In this document: positions 19,337 through 26,703 of the stretch, in pieces
How positions within the stretch are numbered: the first letter of the stretch is position 1
Layout: every line of letters begins with the position of its first letter
Source of the DNA: Prochlorococcus marinus str. MIT 9302
Lineage (GTDB): Bacteria; Cyanobacteriota; Cyanobacteriia; PCC-6307; Cyanobiaceae
DNA: 64,000 nt
Assembly: GCF_000759975.1 (NCBI RefSeq)
Contig: NZ_JNAM01000010.1
Span: 275,762 to 339,761, forward strand
Direction: 5' to 3'
The notes under the pieces: model-generated
What the model was told of the DNA's origin: nothing
What the model saw: the letters and a program-made list of their open reading frames with translations, nothing else
Databases searched by the model: none
Translations under genes and position numbers: made by a program

Positions 19337-19726
19337 CTAGTCTCTTTCTATTAGCTCAATTTTATAGCCGTCAGGATCTTCAACAAACGCTAAAACTGTC
19401 GTACTGTTCTTCATAGTTTTTGGCTTTGTTGTAACTTTACAGCCGTTATCTTCTAGCCCCTGACAAATGCCATGAATATCTTTTACACCTATAGCAATAT
19501 GTCCGTACTTATCTCCAAGCTCATAATCTTCTGATTTTTTGCCCCAATTATGAGTTAGCTCAATTACTGCATTTTCTTTCTCAGAACCATAACCAACAAA
19601 AGCTAAAGTAAATTCTCCATGCGGATAATCTTTTTTTCTAATTAAATTCATTCCTAATCTATTTACATAAAAATCTATTGATTTATCTAAATCTCCTACC
19701 CTCAACATTGTGTGAAGAATCCGCAT
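19337..19726 (-). CDS. gloA: glyoxalase I carried by the element (replacement copy)
   Basis: 129 residues, full length. It isomerises the methylglyoxal-glutathione hemithioacetal to S-lactoylglutathione. Metal-ligand and family segments are [29 protein letters not shown] and [14 protein letters not shown]. It is almost identical to the rejoined host protein. At the attachment core the DNA differs (ACTGTCG at 19395-19401 instead of ACAGTCT), two changes in seven bases with Thr-Val preserved by synonymous codons and a neighbouring Lys replaced by Thr. About 60 bases upstream also resemble the host gene's upstream sequence, so gene and leader came together. Confidence 0.92.
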   Translation of the reverse strand: MRILHTMLRVGDLDKSIDFYVNRLGMNLIRKKDYPHGEFTLAFVGYGSEKENAVIELTHNWGKKSEDYELGDKYGHIAIGVKDIHGICQGLEDNGCKVTTKPKTMKNSTTVLAFVEDPDGYKIELIERD

Positions 19727-19753
19727 TTTAAATTATGAACCTAAATTAATTAT

Positions 19754-20509
19754 CTAAAATTTTATGGCTGTCTGCCAAAAGGGATATGTTCCGTAAGATT
19801 TTTCTCTAATTAACTGTAATTTTCTAGAATTTATTTTTACCACTATTCCGTCTGTTGGATAGTTATTAAATAGTTTTTTATTAGCCCATTGTTGCCTGTA
19901 AATTTGCACCTGACTCGTAAAATTGCAGCTCTTATATTCTGGAATCGTAAAGCCTAATTTTTTTAAATATTTAAGCGAATCGTGTTGATTTAACTTGCCA
20001 TTAATTATCTGGAAAGAACAAAAGCTAAGATGATCGCTTTTACTATCACGACTCCGCAAATAACCGCCAGCCTGTCGTTGCGAATAAGTTGGTCGTTCAT
20101 ATTCTGATGGGTTAAAGAGTTCTCCTCTAACTTGAAATAAACCTTGAACTTTTACTGTAGATGGTACATCTGGAATAGCTTTAATTTTTGAAGTTACATC
20201 TAAACCTTTTCGAGTTATACATTTTTCTAAGTTGCCATTTTGATATTGCAAAGCGATTGCACAGCCGTCAATTTTAGGCTCAATAATTAACCTTGTATCA
20301 GGCAATAAACCTTCTAAAAATTCTTCAATATTGTCCTTCGGCAAACTTGGCAAAGGCAATGCTTTTTTGTTTGCAAAGTAATCGCAATTAGGGTCTATTC
20401 GTAATAAGTTCCGTTCTAACTGGTCGAATTGTTTATCAGTAATCAGGGCATTGCCTGACCGATAATTTTCGTCATACCATTTAACTCTTTCTTCTAAATA
20501 ACTGCTCAT
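19754..20509 (-). CDS. minimal NAD-dependent DNA ligase (adenylation domain)
   Basis: 251 residues against about 670 for cellular LigA. The N-terminal helices match the Ia region that binds NMN (YDENYRSGNALITDKQFDQL). Nucleotidyltransferase motifs follow in order: I as EPKIDGCAIAL with the catalytic lysine, III as VRGELFNPSEY, IV as PTDGIVVKI and V as WQTAIKF at the very end. OB-fold, zinc, helix-hairpin-helix and BRCT domains are absent. The start overlaps the recombinase stop by 4 bases, so both are one unit. It may seal nicks in element replication. Confidence 0.8.
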   Translation of the reverse strand: MSSYLEERVKWYDENYRSGNALITDKQFDQLERNLLRIDPNCDYFANKKALPLPSLPKDNIEEFLEGLLPDTRLIIEPKIDGCAIALQYQNGNLEKCITRKGLDVTSKIKAIPDVPSTVKVQGLFQVRGELFNPSEYERPTYSQRQAGGYLRSRDSKSDHLSFCSFQIINGKLNQHDSLKYLKKLGFTIPEYKSCNFTSQVQIYRQQWANKKLFNNYPTDGIVVKINSRKLQLIREKSYGTYPFWQTAIKF

Positions 20510-22362
20510 TTTTTACCTCTGGGAAATCTAACGTCATATCCTTCTTCTAGGCTCATTTTTTTATAATCTTCTAAACGCTTTTCCTCTGATTCAAGTACTT
20601 GTTTTTTATCAACACCAAGAGCAACTAAATCTTCAATACTTTGATCTAATCCTCTATATTTGCCAGTTATAAAATCAAACATTCCAATTCCAACATGAAA
20701 CGCATAATTTTTATGAGGTGTTTTTCTAGTTTGTTTTTGCTTATAAATATCTACTTGTATTGCCATTCCCATTTCTTTAAGCCAAGAATTAAATTTAAAT
20801 CTTTCTTGAACATCAAACCTACCTTTATTAATAAAGTTTTTAACTCTTTTTTTAATATCATCTTCTAAACTTTTACCAGTTTTTTTTCTTTTTAAATTTT
20901 GTATATCTAAGTTAGCTCTATTATATTTTTCAGTTAATTCATCATATTTTTCTATAGCCTGATTTTTCTTTTCTCTAAGATTTTGAGGTAATATTTCTCC
21001 TTGTTCAAAATATTGTTCTTCGGCTGTTTTATATTTTTCAATCTGATTAGATACTTTATTTCTTTCGTTTAAATATCTTGTTCTTTTATCTTTTTCAACT
21101 TGTATGTCATTTTCATGCTTTTCATCTGTAAAAAACTCAGCCCATCTAAAATTCTGGATTTTTTCAAGAATAGCTAGTTCATTATCTATGCCATTGTGTA
21201 ATTGTTTATAAGTAGCAGCATTAGTAACTGAACAAATATTAGAAGTTTGATTTCTTCCGACAGAACAATGCAAACTAAAATATTCAACTTCTATTTTTGG
21301 GCTATTTTTAACATTAAATTCTTTGCAGACTAATCTTTTAACACCAACAACTTCTATACGACCTCCGCAATGTCCGCAAAAAATAGAGCCTTGAAATAAA
21401 TTAACTACTTTATGATGAGCAGATTGAGGAACAGTATTAGTAACCCTAGCTTGCTTGGCTTTTTGAACTAAATTAAATTGCTCTGGAGTAATAATTGCTG
21501 GATAAATACCAAAATAAGTTTTACCTCTAAATACTTTTTCTCCTAAAACAACTCTATTTTCTAAAATGCAATGTCTAATAACATTTCTAGTAAACCATTC
21601 AGTTTTAAATCCAATCGGATTCTTAATGCCTTGATCTTTTAAAGTTCGTTCAATCTTTTTTACTCCCATAGTTTCAGCCATAGTAAATATTTTTCTCACT
21701 ATTTCTGCTTCTTCTTCTAAGACAATAAATTGTTTTCTTTTCTCATCAAAATTAAGCCAAAAAGGGTAAAGACCATGTTTTGTCCCTTTTTCTCTACCTT
21801 TAAAATGATCTAGTTTGCCATTTTCTAGATTTTCTTGAACAGCATCAAAAGAACCTACTATTCTTTCTTGTTTTGTTTGCCATTCGATAGAGGCTTGCAT
21901 CATTCCTCCTAAAAGTTGAAACCATGCAGGGTCATTTCCTTTACCATCAAATACTTTTCCTCCGTATTCAGTAAAAGCAATAGTTAAACCAGAATTAAAA
22001 ATTCTAAGTAGTAGTTCTAAAGAATTTTTAGGAATTTCTCTTGATAGCCTCGACATGGATTCAACAACTAAACAAGTTCCAAACGGAATTTCTCCTTTTT
22101 CTGCTTTTTCAATAATTTTGTTTAATGCCCCTGCTTTACTGTTTTTGCCTCTACCAGATAGTCCTAAATCTTTAAATTCATCTAAATTCTCATAATCGTT
22201 ATTTTTTTTCAGCCAATCTTGATATGCTTTTTCTTGTCTTTTTATGCCAGAACCATCTAACTGATCTTTAGTACTTACACGAACATAAGACAGGGAATAT
22301 TTAACAGCAACTTTTATCGCTTTACTCTTTGAAACAGAAGGTTTTACAAGGCTTTGAGCCAT
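20506..22362 (-). CDS. large serine recombinase (integrase)
   Basis: 618 residues. Resolvase-type catalytic domain at the N-terminus with SYVRVSTKDQLDGSG (nucleophile Ser in RVS) and SMSRLSREIPKN; a recombinase domain about 180-290; a zinc-ribbon FCGHCGGRIEVVGVKRLVC around 340; and a long coiled coil about 415-500, all normal for large serine integrases. The gene begins 64 bases from the right attachment core, the usual position. It catalyses unidirectional integration between attP and the gloA attB. No directionality factor is certain; the HTH protein at 19025 is a candidate. Confidence 0.93.
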   Translation of the reverse strand: MAQSLVKPSVSKSKAIKVAVKYSLSYVRVSTKDQLDGSGIKRQEKAYQDWLKKNNDYENLDEFKDLGLSGRGKNSKAGALNKIIEKAEKGEIPFGTCLVVESMSRLSREIPKNSLELLLRIFNSGLTIAFTEYGGKVFDGKGNDPAWFQLLGGMMQASIEWQTKQERIVGSFDAVQENLENGKLDHFKGREKGTKHGLYPFWLNFDEKRKQFIVLEEEAEIVRKIFTMAETMGVKKIERTLKDQGIKNPIGFKTEWFTRNVIRHCILENRVVLGEKVFRGKTYFGIYPAIITPEQFNLVQKAKQARVTNTVPQSAHHKVVNLFQGSIFCGHCGGRIEVVGVKRLVCKEFNVKNSPKIEVEYFSLHCSVGRNQTSNICSVTNAATYKQLHNGIDNELAILEKIQNFRWAEFFTDEKHENDIQVEKDKRTRYLNERNKVSNQIEKYKTAEEQYFEQGEILPQNLREKKNQAIEKYDELTEKYNRANLDIQNLKRKKTGKSLEDDIKKRVKNFINKGRFDVQERFKFNSWLKEMGMAIQVDIYKQKQTRKTPHKNYAFHVGIGMFDFITGKYRGLDQSIEDLVALGVDKKQVLESEEKRLEDYKKMSLEEGYDVRFPRGKK

Positions 22363-22425
22363 TACTAGATTTCAACTTAAAGCTAGTATGGCACAGGTTT
22401 TTACTTATGACAAAAGGGGTGTATT

Positions 22426-22432
22426 ACAGTCT
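22426..22432. other. right attachment site core (attR)
   Basis: ACAGTCT, identical to 14060-14066. Host sequence lies to the right. The reconstructed attB is ACAGTCTTACTGT, an imperfect palindrome (ACAGT and ACTGT around CTT), which is the form serine integrases use. Confidence 0.8.
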
Positions 22433-22757
22433 TACTGTTTTTCATTGTTTTAGGTTTGGTTGTTAATTTACAGCCATTATTTTCTAATCCTTGGCAAATA
22501 AGATGAATATCTTTTACTCCAATTGCTATATGACCATATTTATCTCCAAGCTCATATTCTTCCGACTTTTTCCCCCAGTTATAAGTTAATTCAATTACGG
22601 CGTTTTCTTTTTCTGAGCCATAGCCAACAAATGCCAAAGTGAATTTCCCATGAGGGTAATCCTTTTTTCTTAACAAATTCATTCCTAATCTATTGACGTA
22701 GAAATCAATGGATTTATCTAAATCTCCTACTCTTAACATTGTATGTAGAATACGCAT
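22426..22757 (-). pseudogene. gloA: 5' fragment of interrupted host gloA
   Basis: Encodes the first 110 residues of glyoxalase I from ATG at 22757, then runs into element DNA and gains seven foreign residues before a stop at 22401. Metal and fold motifs up to [15 protein letters not shown] are intact but the last strand is lost, so the truncated protein is probably inactive. The missing 3' end is at 14002-14066. Rejoining at ACAGTCT gives a perfect 129-residue frame. Confidence 0.9.
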
Positions 22758-22890
22758 TTTGAATTATGAAGCTTAATCAATTATCTAATATTTAATATCC
22801 ATCTGCCAAAGTTGATATTTGCGAGGCTAAGTCATCAATTACATTCTGAAAAATTAGGTTAAGATATTAGTACTGAATTTCAGCAATATA

Positions 22891-23325
22891 TTGAATCAGA
22901 TACTCCAAAGACTCTCATCAGTATTTTTGTATACCCTGCCCTTAAAGGCTTCGATACCTTTTGGATATTATTTGTTCTATAAATATTCTTTTTTGAAAAT
23001 ACTATTATTACTAACTTTTCCAATAGCAATTATTGAAAAATCATTGCCTTTTGGTAGCTTTTTATTATTTATAATTTTGTTTGCAGGATTAGTAAGAAAT
23101 CCCAAAGTGCCCTATTTCGTTAGGTATAACGCATGCCAAGTATTACTTATTGATATTGCTTTGATAATAATTTCATATCTTATGAGGATAATCCCTATAG
23201 TTGAATTAGGCTCGATTATTTTTATATTTACACTATGTATTTTTATTTATTCTATTTCTCAATGTGTTTATGGAGTCGAACCTGAAATACCCTTAATTAG
23301 TAAATCTGTAAGAATGCAAATTTAA
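22891..23325 (+). CDS. Tic20-like membrane protein
   Basis: 144 residues with four hydrophobic segments (about 10-30, 33-65, 80-105 and 108-128). The segment VRNPKVPYFVRYNACQVLLI is the hallmark of cyanobacterial Tic20/Ycf60-like proteins, relatives of the chloroplast inner-envelope translocon. Role in cyanobacteria is uncertain. Start is TTG at 22891, followed by a hydrophilic N-terminus. It is divergent from gloA. Confidence 0.8.
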   Translation: MNQILQRLSSVFLYTLPLKASIPFGYYLFYKYSFLKILLLLTFPIAIIEKSLPFGSFLLFIILFAGLVRNPKVPYFVRYNACQVLLIDIALIIISYLMRIIPIVELGSIIFIFTLCIFIYSISQCVYGVEPEIPLISKSVRMQI

Positions 23326-23350
23326 AAAGATTTATAGATTTAGTGACTTT

Positions 23351-23680
23351 TTAGCACTCATTCTGAATAGATTCCCATCTTTTTTGACTTGCTTTTATTG
23401 CTTTCATTGGTGGTTGAGTTCCCTCTATTTCAAAGGCTTTAATCAGCGATTTATTTGCTAGTAATCCTAGTCTTGCTGCTTCTCTTTGCCTAGAACATAC
23501 TTTTTTTCTTGAGCCCTCTTTTAGATTATCTTCAATTTCTTTAAGAATCTGGCTAGCTTCATTCGATTTAGAGTAAAAATCATTCATATACACGTCAAGA
23601 GTAGTATCAGCAAAAATTTGAATTGGAGAGATGATTGTGATTAAACACACTATAAAACTTGTAAATATAAATATTTTCAT
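23351..23680 (-). CDS. small secreted protein, unknown function
   Basis: 109 residues. Signal peptide about 1-25 (IFTSFIVCLITIISPIQIFA) with cleavage after the Ala-Asp region. The mature part is helical with two cysteines (KVCSRQREAARLG and the final QNEC), which may form a disulfide. No domain recognised. It ends 26 bases from the Tic20-like gene, convergent with it. Confidence 0.65.
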   Translation of the reverse strand: MKIFIFTSFIVCLITIISPIQIFADTTLDVYMNDFYSKSNEASQILKEIEDNLKEGSRKKVCSRQREAARLGLLANKSLIKAFEIEGTQPPMKAIKASQKRWESIQNEC

Positions 23681-23687
23681 GAGAATC

Positions 23688-23855
23688 TTAAATAATGCTT
23701 TTGCCTGATCTTTTTAATACTAAATAAAAGACAAGAACGCTTATTGTTACTAATGGACTTATAAAAATATACCAAAATTGATCACCACTAATTGAGAGAT
23801 TTGTTCCAAAGAATGTTGTAAAAATAATACCGAATAATGGGTGAAGGATTAAAAG
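23688..23855 (-). pseudogene. possible remnant of a membrane protein gene
   Basis: An open frame of 55 codons without an ATG and with a stop directly upstream reads HPLFGIIFTTFFGTNLSISG then a second hydrophobic segment. Two membrane segments and a plausible basic tail (LKRSGKSII) suggest either a small gene with an unusual start or a decayed one. Very weak evidence. Confidence 0.25.
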
Positions 23856-23885
23856 CTAAAATTTAAATAAAAAGCTAGTTCAAAG

Positions 23886-24089
23886 TCATCCTAGGAGAGA
23901 AAAATACCATTGGCCCACTGCTATAATCAATACTGTAAGAACAAAAGGAAAAGCTGGATATTTTGATTGAAAATTAGCAGGTGGCCAAGGAGACCAAGAT
24001 ATTAATCTTCCATAAGGTTCATTAGAAGAAGTCAATTTTTTTGTTTTTAAGGACTTAGAGGTTTTATCTGCAAATCCCTTACTCATCAT
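23886..24089 (-). CDS. small single-pass membrane protein
   Basis: 67 residues. Hydrophilic N-terminus, then RLISWSPWPPANFQSKYPAF and one membrane helix (PFVLTVLIIAVGQWYFSLLG). It lacks the ExNGR chlorophyll-binding motif of high-light-inducible proteins, so it is not one of those. Possibly thylakoid-associated, by analogy only. Start at the first of two adjacent ATGs (24089). Confidence 0.55.
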   Translation of the reverse strand: MMSKGFADKTSKSLKTKKLTSSNEPYGRLISWSPWPPANFQSKYPAFPFVLTVLIIAVGQWYFSLLG

Positions 24090-24262
24090 CTTTTATTAAA
24101 ATTTAATAATAACAAGAATAAAAAATAAGAGTGTAAAAATTGCTGATAAATTTTTTATACTTGGGGAATTAATACTTGCAATTATTTTTGACTGGATAGT
24201 TTATTCGAAGTTTTGTTTTTATCGAAGTAATTTTGGATTAAACCAAGTAATTTTAATTGAAA

Positions 24263-24943
24263 TTATTGAGAATTTCCTTTAAAAAATAGTTTTAAGTTGT
24301 TCCAAAAATGTAAAAATATTCCAGTTGAAAGTAAAAATTCATAAATTTCTAAATCATTTCTTATGTGTTCAACTGTAGAAGCCCATGAGATCTCGTAATA
24401 GAAAATATATAAAGCTGTTATCAAGAAAAATAAGCTTAATTTTTTGTTGGGGATTGAATTCAAATATGGCCATTTTCTCCAACCTATCCAACCAAATAAA
24501 ATACAAATTGCAATTAAGATAGGATCAAGAAAAAAATCATGAAAAAACGGAAGATTATGTAAATTAGTTTCACTTTGAATACTGATTTCAGTTAAGGAAT
24601 TAAGTGAAAATCCTGTTAATCTCTCTCCCCAACTTATTTCCTCAGCAGCAACGAAGAAGCAAAACGCACTTAGAATTAACCAAATAAATGAATTTATTGT
24701 ATTTTTATTTTTACTTTTGAAATAAATAACAATACCAAATATTGATGAAATTAAGTATTCAGAAAACTGAATCCACTCCAAAGGACCATCTTCAATTTTT
24801 AATAAATCAAACCATGTTAAACCAATAATAATTTCCCCGTAAGGAAGAATATAAACAAATCCATAAATAAAAAGAAGGTAATAAATGGGGAATAGATTAA
24901 CTTCCGGAGAGATGTTACCCCAGGGGGTTTTAATTAATTTCAA
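24263..24943 (-). CDS. multi-pass membrane protein, unknown
   Basis: 226 residues with about six hydrophobic segments. It has acidic pairs within membrane regions (FFVAAEEISWGERL and FYYEISWASTVEH), which could be metal-binding or catalytic. I do not recognise the family. It is alone on the minus strand, with 109 bases to the next upstream gene. Confidence 0.65.
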   Translation of the reverse strand: MKLIKTPWGNISPEVNLFPIYYLLFIYGFVYILPYGEIIIGLTWFDLLKIEDGPLEWIQFSEYLISSIFGIVIYFKSKNKNTINSFIWLILSAFCFFVAAEEISWGERLTGFSLNSLTEISIQSETNLHNLPFFHDFFLDPILIAICILFGWIGWRKWPYLNSIPNKKLSLFFLITALYIFYYEISWASTVEHIRNDLEIYEFLLSTGIFLHFWNNLKLFFKGNSQ

Positions 24944-25051
24944 AATTTAATTAATATTTTTATTTAAATATTCTATAACAACTCTGAAATGGGAAATAAC
25001 AAAATATCTCTCTAAACAAAAAAATAGTTAATAAAAAAATTGTTTTTTTAA

Positions 25052-25600
25052 CTATGCACTTTGGATAATGAAGAAAAGCGAAAAGTAGTAAAAATACGCT
25101 CCAACAATTGAATAAAATATTATTAATCTCTTATTTATCTCCGATGATGCAATAAAGTAGCTTCCTAAAGAAAATGGCAAAATTGGGAAAGTACGTATTA
25201 TTAATATGAAAATTGGTTTAAAAGTAATATTTTCAAAAATATGTTTCATTCGATTATTTTTAATTTTTTTTATTAAAGGGATATTTTTTGAAAAAATGAA
25301 ATTTGTTTTTCTAAATAATATGATTTGTATAACCCCTAAAGTAGTTAGAATTGGTGCAAAAAAAATAATATAATTGAAACCGAAAAACTTTATCAATATA
25401 AAGTCAATTAAGATGGATATTGGTAACCCTAAAAATATAGAAATAATATTTATTAGTACCAAATATTTATATTCAATATCTATTATTAAATTCTCAAAGC
25501 CATTGCTATATCTAAGAAAAAGAGCAAATAAATAAATGGCCATATAAAAAATAAAAATCTTAAATATTGTTGGTTTCAAATTTAAATTTTTTCTAGACAT
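25052..25600 (-). CDS. VTT/DedA-like membrane protein
   Basis: 182 residues with several membrane segments. The segment ILIIRTFPILPFSLGSYFIA resembles the conserved R-x-x-P core of VTT (TVP38/DedA) proteins, which act on lipids or in membrane homeostasis. It overlaps the 3' end of the methyltransferase gene by 19 bases, so the two are translated together. Family call is moderate. Confidence 0.5.
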   Translation of the reverse strand: MSRKNLNLKPTIFKIFIFYMAIYLFALFLRYSNGFENLIIDIEYKYLVLINIISIFLGLPISILIDFILIKFFGFNYIIFFAPILTTLGVIQIILFRKTNFIFSKNIPLIKKIKNNRMKHIFENITFKPIFILIIRTFPILPFSLGSYFIASSEINKRLIIFYSIVGAYFYYFSLFFIIQSA

Positions 25601-26304
25601 ATTAAATTAAACATCCCCAAATATTTATCAAAGAAGAACCTCTCAAATTTTCTTGATATTCTAATCAACTTACCTATCCTCGTATTGAAAGAATGGCCTC
25701 CGCTTAATAAATAAGAAAATGGCATCATATTCTTTTTTTTAATTATAGAAAACATGGGGAATAAATTTTTGAATTTTTCATAATCCCTTTCAAAAATTAT
25801 CCATGAGAGTGCCTGATTAGAGTCTAATAAGGGATCTTTGGATTGAAATTTCCATTCAATTTGGTTTGTGTCAAAGGGTTCATGACCTATAAATTTATAG
25901 ACCAATCTACTCCAGTAATTATTACATGGTTCAACCATTATTATTCTTCCTCCCGACAAAAGAGAATTTTCTGCTGATTTCAAAAATAATTCTGGGTCGC
26001 TTATGTGATGAAAAACATTAACCAAGATTAAATTGGAGATTTTGTTTTCAAATTTTTCCCCTATATCCATTGCATTAAGTTTGAAATCAGTATTTGAATT
26101 TAAAAAAACATCTGTTTTTTTAATGCTTTTATTTATCTGATCTATAAAGCTTGCACCGCATCCTAATTCAATATTAATCCCATCTATTTCAGAAAGAAAT
26201 TTCGAAATAAGTTCATACCATTCTTTGTAAAGAAAACCTAATGCTATATTTGATTTTTGAAATCCAATTCTATTTTTTGTAATTACCTCGGCTTGATTTG
26301 ACAT
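25582..26304 (-). CDS. SAM-dependent class I methyltransferase
   Basis: 240 residues. Motif I is INIELGCGASFIDQ (SAM-binding loop) and later motifs include SNLILVNVFHHISDPELFLK and SGGRIIMVEPCNNYWSRLVY. The substrate is unknown; coupling with a membrane protein suggests a lipid or isoprenoid, which is inference. Start ATG at 26304. It is the last host gene before tRNA-Ser. Confidence 0.75.
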   Translation of the reverse strand: MSNQAEVITKNRIGFQKSNIALGFLYKEWYELISKFLSEIDGINIELGCGASFIDQINKSIKKTDVFLNSNTDFKLNAMDIGEKFENKISNLILVNVFHHISDPELFLKSAENSLLSGGRIIMVEPCNNYWSRLVYKFIGHEPFDTNQIEWKFQSKDPLLDSNQALSWIIFERDYEKFKNLFPMFSIIKKKNMMPFSYLLSGGHSFNTRIGKLIRISRKFERFFFDKYLGMFNLICLEKI

Positions 26305-26406
26305 TTTTTGTTAAAAGCTCAGGGAATATTCGTCAAATTTGAATTGATTCATAAATTATGAATAGTTCTTAAATTCGATTTAAGATTTTAGAAATTAATC
26401 AAAAGA

Positions 26407-26493
26407 CGGAGGGGGTGGGATTCGAACCCACGGTGCCCTTGCAGACACGCTAGTTTTCAAGACTAGAGCCTTAAACCACTCGACCACCCCTCC
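26407..26493 (-). tRNA. tRNA-Ser (anticodon UGA)
   Basis: 87 nt. On the minus strand it starts GGAGGGG, pairs with CCCCTCC at its 3' end, has a long variable arm and the T-arm GGTTCGAATCC. The anticodon stem CTAGT/ACTAG encloses CTTGAAA, giving anticodon UGA. CCA is not encoded. Nucleotides 1-39 of the tRNA are repeated at 43831-43869 and 45892-45930, showing that two elements have inserted here and that the functional 5' half now comes from the first element. Confidence 0.95.
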
Positions 26494-26703
26494 AACGGGT
26501 TATTCAGTTGTATCCGAACCATTAATATATATCATAAGAAGTCAGTCATAGTCAAGTAATTTACCTTATTGCATGGGTTCTCAGGAGTTATAAAATGAAA
26601 ACATTTTTTGGTTGACAGAATATAGGTGTACTTGCACGGATTAGTACATAATAGTTAGTATTAGTCCACCGAGGTTAGTCCTCCAATAAAAACCATCCGA
26701 ACA
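26494..26703. promoter_or_regulatory. left arm of tycheposon: tRNA promoter and integrase arm sites
   Basis: About 150 bases from 26494 are closely repeated at 43870-44017. On the minus strand AATATA at 26524-26529 (TATATT) and AGTCAA at 26550-26555 (TTGACT) can serve as the tRNA promoter, although the 20-base spacing is long. AGTCCACC at 26663 and AGTCCTCC at 26677 are 14 bp apart and lie 208 bp from the crossover region, probably recombinase arm sites. The integrase start follows at 26704. Confidence 0.6.

Larger units (their letters stand above)
14060..22432. mobile_element. phage-satellite-like element integrated in gloA
   Basis: 8.4-kb insertion bounded by ACAGTCT direct repeats that split gloA. 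The large serine recombinase gene begins about 64 bases from the right end, as usual for such integrases. Gene order from left: RHH regulator, coiled-coil protein, zinc-finger protein, RepA-like ATPase, iterons, small protein, protease-capsid fusion, non-coding structured region, DNA-binding protein; then, on the minus strand, the ligase and recombinase with a complete gloA downstream of them. It has a capsid gene but no terminase, portal or tail gene that I can see, which suggests a satellite that uses helper-phage functions. The gloA copy probably compensates for the disrupted target. Confidence 0.85.

Noticed and set aside
22401..22757. Intact 118-aa glyoxalase
   Set aside because: The last seven residues come from element DNA; the gene is truncated and its true 3' end is at 14002-14066.
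23886..24089. High-light-inducible protein
   Set aside because: Size and one membrane helix fit, but the ExNGR chlorophyll-binding motif is missing.
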